Assembly: GCF_013141725.1 (NCBI RefSeq)
Contig: NZ_WHNZ01000086.1
Location: 62,001 to 126,000 of the forward strand
DNA length: 64,000 bases
Reading direction: 5' to 3'
Origin: Paenibacillus planticolens
GTDB taxonomy: Bacteria > Bacillota > Bacilli > Paenibacillales > NBRC-103111
The translations under genes and the position numbers were made by a program. This document shows positions 59,508 to 64,000 of the stretch, piece by piece; the first letter of the stretch is position 1, and each line of letters opens with the position of its first letter. The notes under the pieces were generated by a model that saw only the letters and a list, made by a program, of their open reading frames with translations, searched no databases and was not told the origin of the DNA.

Positions 59508-61127
59508 GTGGTAAATAAGAAAAAGCTGTATTCAGCAACCAGCATTATAATTGGAACGGCTATGCTCGCAGCAGGATGTGTGTCCGAGCCTCAGGGGGAG
59601 AAACCTTCGGCTCCCGATAAGAGTCAAGCTCAGTCAGTAGCAAGCTACCCGCTCAAAGCAGGTTCTACGCTCACTTCATGGCAAACGCTGAACAACAATC
59701 TGTCATCAGTTAACATTCAGAACTTGGTAGATACCAGCTTCGGTAAGGCACTTGAGAAACAGACTGGCGTCAAGGTAACCTATACGCATCCTCCGACTGG
59801 GCAAATAGCGGAAAAGTTCAACTTGATGGTCGCATCCAACGAGTTGCCAGATGTCGTCGAGTACACTTGGACGTCTTATCCGGGAGGACCAGAGAAGGCA
59901 ATTAAAGATAAGGTTATTCTTCCTTTGAATGACATCATCGATCACTATGCGCCCAATTTGAAAAAAACTATTGAGGCTGACCCTGAGCTGTCCAGACAGT
60001 TGAAGACGGACAGCGGGCAATACTATGTTTTTCCTATGCTGCGGGGGGCACCTTCACAGCTGGTATTCCAGGGACCTGTAATACGCAAGGACTGGCTGGA
60101 TGAATTAGGTTTGCCAGTTCCTACAACGATCGACGAATGGTATGTAACACTCAAAGCTTTCAAAGAAAAGAAAAACGCAGCTGCGCCGTTTACCGCGAGA
60201 TACGCCGGCGGCAGATGGGACGTGGCCGATGCTTTTATTGGGGCATTCAAAACTTCCAACGATTTCTATCTCGACGATCAAGGGAAGGTCCATTACGGTC
60301 CCTATGATTCGCAGTTTAAAGATGCGCTGACGCTGCTTCGCAAATGGTATCAGGAAGGGCTTATCGATAAAGATTTCGCCATTCCGGATGCCGAAGGGAA
60401 AATCCTTGATAATAAAATAACTTCCGGTATCTCTGGGGCTACAGTTGGTTTATTGGGAGGAGGCATCGGACGCTGGCTCGATACGATGAAGCAAAAGGAC
60501 CCCAAATATGAAGTGGTGGGAGCGCCTTATCCGGTACTGAATAAAGGAGAGAAGGCATTTATCGGGCAGCGAGACTTTAAATATAACCCCGGAGGTTCGG
60601 CAGCTATCTCCGCTTCGTCCAAGAATGTAGAAACAGCAGCTCGTTGGCTTGATTATGCATATAGCGAGGAAGGAAAGATGCTCTTCAATTACGGAATTGA
60701 GGGCGAAAGCTACAAGATGGAGAATGGTGTGCCGAAATTTACGGATTTGATATTGAAAAATGAAAAATTTAATGTTCAACAGATATTGTCCCAATACACC
60801 AAGCAAAGCGGTCCGTACCTTACTGATAAGAACAGAAATACAAACACTTACAAGCAGCAGGATAATGCCGCTCAAGTCTGGTCGGATACGGAAGCAGCAA
60901 AGCACAGCCTTCCGAAGTTCATTTCACCGACACCTGAGGAAAGTGCTCAGTTGGCCAAGATTGCAACAGACCTGAGCAGCTATAAGGAAGAAATGTTCGT
61001 GAAATTCATCATGGGCAAAGAATCACTGGATAACTTTGAGAAGTATCAGAAGCAACTGAATGCTATCGGGGTGGAGAAGGTCATCTCCATATACCAAGGC
61101 GCGTATGACCGCTATATAAAGAGATAA
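59508..61127 (+). CDS. Sugar-binding lipoprotein of ABC importer system 3
   Basis: This 539-residue extracellular binding protein has lipobox LAAGC (Cys near residue 24), a polar tether and an LplA-type fold. It starts with GTG behind AAAGGGG. Its 3' end is shared with the remnant at 47129-47242 and its promoter with the permease operon there, so it is most likely the binding subunit for the permeases at 47329 and 48259, 11 kb away. Ligand presumably the unsaturated, sulfated oligosaccharides made by the PL8 lyase. Confidence 0.9.
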   Translation: MVNKKKLYSATSIIIGTAMLAAGCVSEPQGEKPSAPDKSQAQSVASYPLKAGSTLTSWQTLNNNLSSVNIQNLVDTSFGKALEKQTGVKVTYTHPPTGQIAEKFNLMVASNELPDVVEYTWTSYPGGPEKAIKDKVILPLNDIIDHYAPNLKKTIEADPELSRQLKTDSGQYYVFPMLRGAPSQLVFQGPVIRKDWLDELGLPVPTTIDEWYVTLKAFKEKKNAAAPFTARYAGGRWDVADAFIGAFKTSNDFYLDDQGKVHYGPYDSQFKDALTLLRKWYQEGLIDKDFAIPDAEGKILDNKITSGISGATVGLLGGGIGRWLDTMKQKDPKYEVVGAPYPVLNKGEKAFIGQRDFKYNPGGSAAISASSKNVETAARWLDYAYSEEGKMLFNYGIEGESYKMENGVPKFTDLILKNEKFNVQQILSQYTKQSGPYLTDKNRNTNTYKQQDNAAQVWSDTEAAKHSLPKFISPTPEESAQLAKIATDLSSYKEEMFVKFIMGKESLDNFEKYQKQLNAIGVEKVISIYQGAYDRYIKR

Positions 61128-61293
61128 GTTTAGGGAAGTCAACCTGGGTAGCTAGATTCCTTTATATGGGGAATCTGGCTATTCTCAAATGCAGGTTTAG
61201 AGATTGTTGACAAGTAAAGCTAATTCATGGACAATTTCACGTAATGCTACCATATCCAGTGTGTCTGCCAAGAGACGACAGAGGAGGATAACC

Positions 61294-63606
61294 GTGCTGT
61301 TGAAGAAAATCACGAGAACGAATTCCATTTGGACGAAGTGGCTGATTTCATATCTATTCATTTTCCTTGTCCCGGTTCTTCTGGGGATTGTTTTTTATTG
61401 GCAAACATTGAATATTGTAGAGCGGGAAATTGATTTGTCGAATGAGAAGCTGATTTCACAAATGAAGGAATTGACAGATAGTCGCATGAGAGATTTGGAG
61501 CGGCTTGGACTGGAATTATCGCTGAATAGCGAAATTATTGCCTTTGCCAGTAAAGAATATAAGGATCAGGGCTCCGATGATTATCATTATGATGCTCGTC
61601 AACTTACCCTTATTTTGAACAATTTTAAGCTTTCCAACGAATATATTGATCAGATCTTCCTCTATTATGATAAAAGTCAAACCGTAATTACCAATGACAG
61701 TCGAATATCGGTGGGACAGTTCGAGAAGATGTGTCAGCCTTTCTCTGTAGATCAATCATGGACCAAAATACTGGATAGTAGATTCATTAAAGGATTTTTT
61801 CTGGTGAAGGATACGTCCGATCCTAACGATGAAGTCCAGATCATGCACATAAGAACCCCGTATATGCGAGGATTAGGCAGCGATGGTGCTTACATCATGT
61901 TTACAGTGAAAAGTGACAAGCTGTTGCCACATGCAGAGCGAATCCAATTACACAAAGACAGCTATTATGTCATTCAAGATATGGACGGCAAGGTCATTGC
62001 ATCTACAAGCAAAACTGCGGCTTACATGGTGCCTCATATGGGGCCATTAACATCAACGAATGGGATGCAAGATAGTGAGGCAGAAGGACAGAGACTGACC
62101 ATTCGATACACGACCTCCAATGTGACGTGGTGGAAATACATTTCGGTGACCCCTTCGAGCGTTTATTTGGAAAGTGTCTGGAGTGTGAAGCGACTTATCG
62201 GGATTTACATGGTGCTCTGTTTGGTTGTGGGTGCACTGGTCACTGCGTTCGTGCTGCGTCGGAATTACAATCCTATTCAAGTACTTATTCGCAATCTTGC
62301 AACGAAATCCGGCACAATCATGGACGAATCGATTGATGAGTACCAGTTCATCGCTAAGACACTGTACCAGAGCTTGGAATCAACGGAGAAATCGATGGTG
62401 CAACTGAAGCAGCAGGGGAACGCCTTGCGTAATCAGTTTCTTGCTTCGCTGGTTAAGGGGAAGCTGGAAGCAAGTATCCCTTTGCATGAGAGGCTGACTG
62501 CTTACGAAATTCAATTTGTAGAAGCTAAGTTCGCTGTTGTCGTTGTTCAAACGGAGAATTGGGGGAAGCTGGTTACCAACGAGCCTGCGAAAAGTTATGA
62601 TCATGAGAAGCTGCTCCAATTTTTTATTACCAACGTAATGGTTGAACTGGCTAAGGAAAAAAATCAAGCTTACATGTTCGAGGTAGATGATTTTCTTGTC
62701 TGCATTATCAATGGAAATTTCCTTACGGCGAAGGAACTCACTAGAGTTGCTCAAATAGCCAAGAAGTTTATATATGATAGCTTGGAAGTTAAGTTAACCG
62801 TATCTTTAAGTGATATTCATGAAGATGTTTGGAAACTTCCGCAAGCTTATCAAGAAGCGCTGGAAGCGATGGAGTACAAGCTGGTGATGGGCAGCGGAGA
62901 GATGATCAGCTATACAGATATTCCGAGCGAGGAAGTTAGCCATCGTGGATACTATTACCCCTTGCACGTGGAGCAGCAGTTAATCAATTTTGTTAAAGCC
63001 GGTGATTTCCACCAAGCTCAAACAGTCATCGACGAAATTCTTAAGCAGCACTTAGCTGCTGGTTCGGTCACAGTTATTTTGTCTAGGTGTCTCATGTTCG
63101 ACATTATTAGCACAATCTTGAAGACGATTGATGAACTTAATCACTTTCAAGGGATCAATGAGATGAACAAGCCACTGGAGAAGCTGATGAATTGCAAGAC
63201 CATTCAGGAAATGAAGGAACATGTGATGGTCATTTTACAAGAAGTAACAAATCACATACAGGGCCAGCGAGATTTGAACACGTATCACTTTTGCGAAAAG
63301 GTCAAGGACTATGTTCATCAAAATTATCACAACCCAGATTTAAACATTTCTGCCATTGGGCAATGGTTTGAGATGACACCCTCCTATTTGTCCAAACGGT
63401 TCCGAGACGAGACCGGGGAGTCGCTGCTTGAATACATAAACTTGTATCGCATCAGCCAAGCGAAGGGGTTGTTGCTGGGTGAATCTCTTTCCATCGCAGA
63501 TATTGCTTTAAAGGTCGGTTATACCGAGTTCACTACATTTAATCGGATATTTAAAAAGTATCAAGGAATTACGGCAGGGAAGTACAGAGAAACCGAGTCA
63601 GGATAA
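61294..63606 (+). CDS. Membrane-bound AraC-family regulator of the glycosaminoglycan locus
   Basis: This protein of about 770 residues has a membrane segment near residues 18-40, an extracellular sensor of about 240 residues, a second membrane segment (about 300-325), and a C-terminal AraC/XylS DNA-binding domain (NISAIGQWFEMTPSYLSKRFRDE ... YTEFTTFNRIFKKYQGITAGKYRE). GTG 61294 was chosen because GAGGAGG lies six bases upstream; the longer TTG frame has none. It resembles the regulator at 15387 in size and layout. As the only regulator in the locus it is the best candidate to bind the TTTTATC elements. Confidence 0.88.
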   Translation: MLLKKITRTNSIWTKWLISYLFIFLVPVLLGIVFYWQTLNIVEREIDLSNEKLISQMKELTDSRMRDLERLGLELSLNSEIIAFASKEYKDQGSDDYHYDARQLTLILNNFKLSNEYIDQIFLYYDKSQTVITNDSRISVGQFEKMCQPFSVDQSWTKILDSRFIKGFFLVKDTSDPNDEVQIMHIRTPYMRGLGSDGAYIMFTVKSDKLLPHAERIQLHKDSYYVIQDMDGKVIASTSKTAAYMVPHMGPLTSTNGMQDSEAEGQRLTIRYTTSNVTWWKYISVTPSSVYLESVWSVKRLIGIYMVLCLVVGALVTAFVLRRNYNPIQVLIRNLATKSGTIMDESIDEYQFIAKTLYQSLESTEKSMVQLKQQGNALRNQFLASLVKGKLEASIPLHERLTAYEIQFVEAKFAVVVVQTENWGKLVTNEPAKSYDHEKLLQFFITNVMVELAKEKNQAYMFEVDDFLVCIINGNFLTAKELTRVAQIAKKFIYDSLEVKLTVSLSDIHEDVWKLPQAYQEALEAMEYKLVMGSGEMISYTDIPSEEVSHRGYYYPLHVEQQLINFVKAGDFHQAQTVIDEILKQHLAAGSVTVILSRCLMFDIISTILKTIDELNHFQGINEMNKPLEKLMNCKTIQEMKEHVMVILQEVTNHIQGQRDLNTYHFCEKVKDYVHQNYHNPDLNISAIGQWFEMTPSYLSKRFRDETGESLLEYINLYRISQAKGLLLGESLSIADIALKVGYTEFTTFNRIFKKYQGITAGKYRETESG

Positions 63607-63642
63607 ATTAATAAATCCCTTGAAAGGGGGATTCGGAAAAAC

Positions 63643-64000
63643 ATCGACAGTGATTGCTGAACCGCTAATGTAACGAGCCAAATCAGAAGCTAAAAATAAT
63701 GCTAAGTGTGCTGCTTCCTTAGGATCGCCTATTCTTCATTCGGAGTTAGCAACTTAGCATATTGTTGAATAATTTATTCAGGCGCATTCCCCAAAATTGC
63801 AGTCCTGATGCTTTGTATTTAAGAATTGCTTCGATTCCGAACTTCATACCTAGGAATACACCCTTTAGGTCAATAGACGTTAACTTATCAATTTCAGCAA
63901 GTGAATCTTCTCTTTTGCTGGATCTGTCTTAAAGAAAGATGCCTCTCCACCTGTTGATTTAATTTCTTTAGCTACGCAATGCCCCTTGTCTGCATCAATA
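63643..64000 (-). pseudogene. Decayed short-chain dehydrogenase/reductase gene, partial
   Basis: Minus-strand pieces match a short-chain dehydrogenase in order but in different frames: DADKGHCVAKEIKSTGGEASFFKTD near the window edge, then IDLKGVFLGMKFGIEAILK, then GDPKEAAHLALFLASDLARYISGSAITVD. The catalytic Tyr-x-x-x-Lys segment is missing, and the parts are joined by deletions and frameshifts. The gene's 5' end lies beyond the window. Confidence 0.75.

Noticed and set aside
61140..61200. Hairpin after the system 3 lipoprotein gene as a terminator
   Set aside because: AGCTAGATTCC can pair with GGAATCTGGCT, but there is no T-run; it may be a processing or stability element, and the regulator could be read through.

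Overview
The window reads as chromosomal DNA of a spore-forming, Gram-positive member of the Paenibacillaceae (Paenibacillus/Cohnella-like). The grounds are GerA-type germination genes, an S-layer-homology surface protein, many GTG and TTG starts behind strong GGAGG ribosome sites, YesM/YesN-type two-component genes, and three LplB/YtcP-type sugar importers that have permeases and lipoproteins but no ATPase gene (such systems normally share one MsmX-type ATPase). No rRNA, tRNA or CRISPR array was seen.

Layout. 1-2.9 kb: gerKB (cut by the window edge), gerKA and an ArsB/NhaD-type ion transporter whose ~250-nt leader carries a terminator-like hairpin. 3.2-11.1 kb: sensor kinase and response regulator, first ABC sugar importer and a Gfo/Idh/MocA oxidoreductase. 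11.9-18.9 kb: second importer with lipoprotein, a membrane-bound AraC-type regulator and an enolase-superfamily dehydratase-like enzyme. 19.1-21.8 kb: YhgE-type membrane protein, TetR regulator and PfkB sugar kinase. 22.6-28.0 kb: a 1784-residue cell-surface metallophosphoesterase. 28.1-31.2 kb (minus): YcgR/YcgQ-type permease pair with an EF-hand protein and a HupE/UreJ protein. 31.6-38.1 kb: a Tad-like pilus or secretion locus, including two tandem ~48-residue proteins. 38.2-41.4 kb: M24 peptidase, a repeat-rich spacer, clpP, a small protein and an ArsR-like regulator. 41.4-42.7 kb: a graveyard of decayed elements (triplicated 20-bp repeats, a broken XRE regulator, a group II intron remnant).

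42.7-63.6 kb is the most striking part: a Gram-positive glycosaminoglycan utilisation locus. A secreted chondroitinase-ABC-like PL8 lyase is followed by a third sugar importer and by cytoplasmic enzymes: GH29 alpha-L-fucosidase, GH88 unsaturated glucuronyl hydrolase, three Cys-type sulfatases plus a broken fourth, an oxidoreductase and a beta-propeller protein related to oligogalacturonate lyases. An importer lipoprotein and a membrane AraC-type regulator close the locus. Chondroitinase, fucosidase, GH88 and several sulfatases together suggest fucosylated chondroitin sulfate or a similar fucosylated, sulfated glycan as substrate (inference). Three promoters in the locus share TTTTATC-N27-ATAATGAAAGCG with exactly equal spacing, which suggests one regulator, with catabolite repression through overlapping cre-like sites.

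The last 360 bp hold a decayed short-chain dehydrogenase gene. Start sites were chosen by ribosome-site spacing and often differ from the longest open frame.
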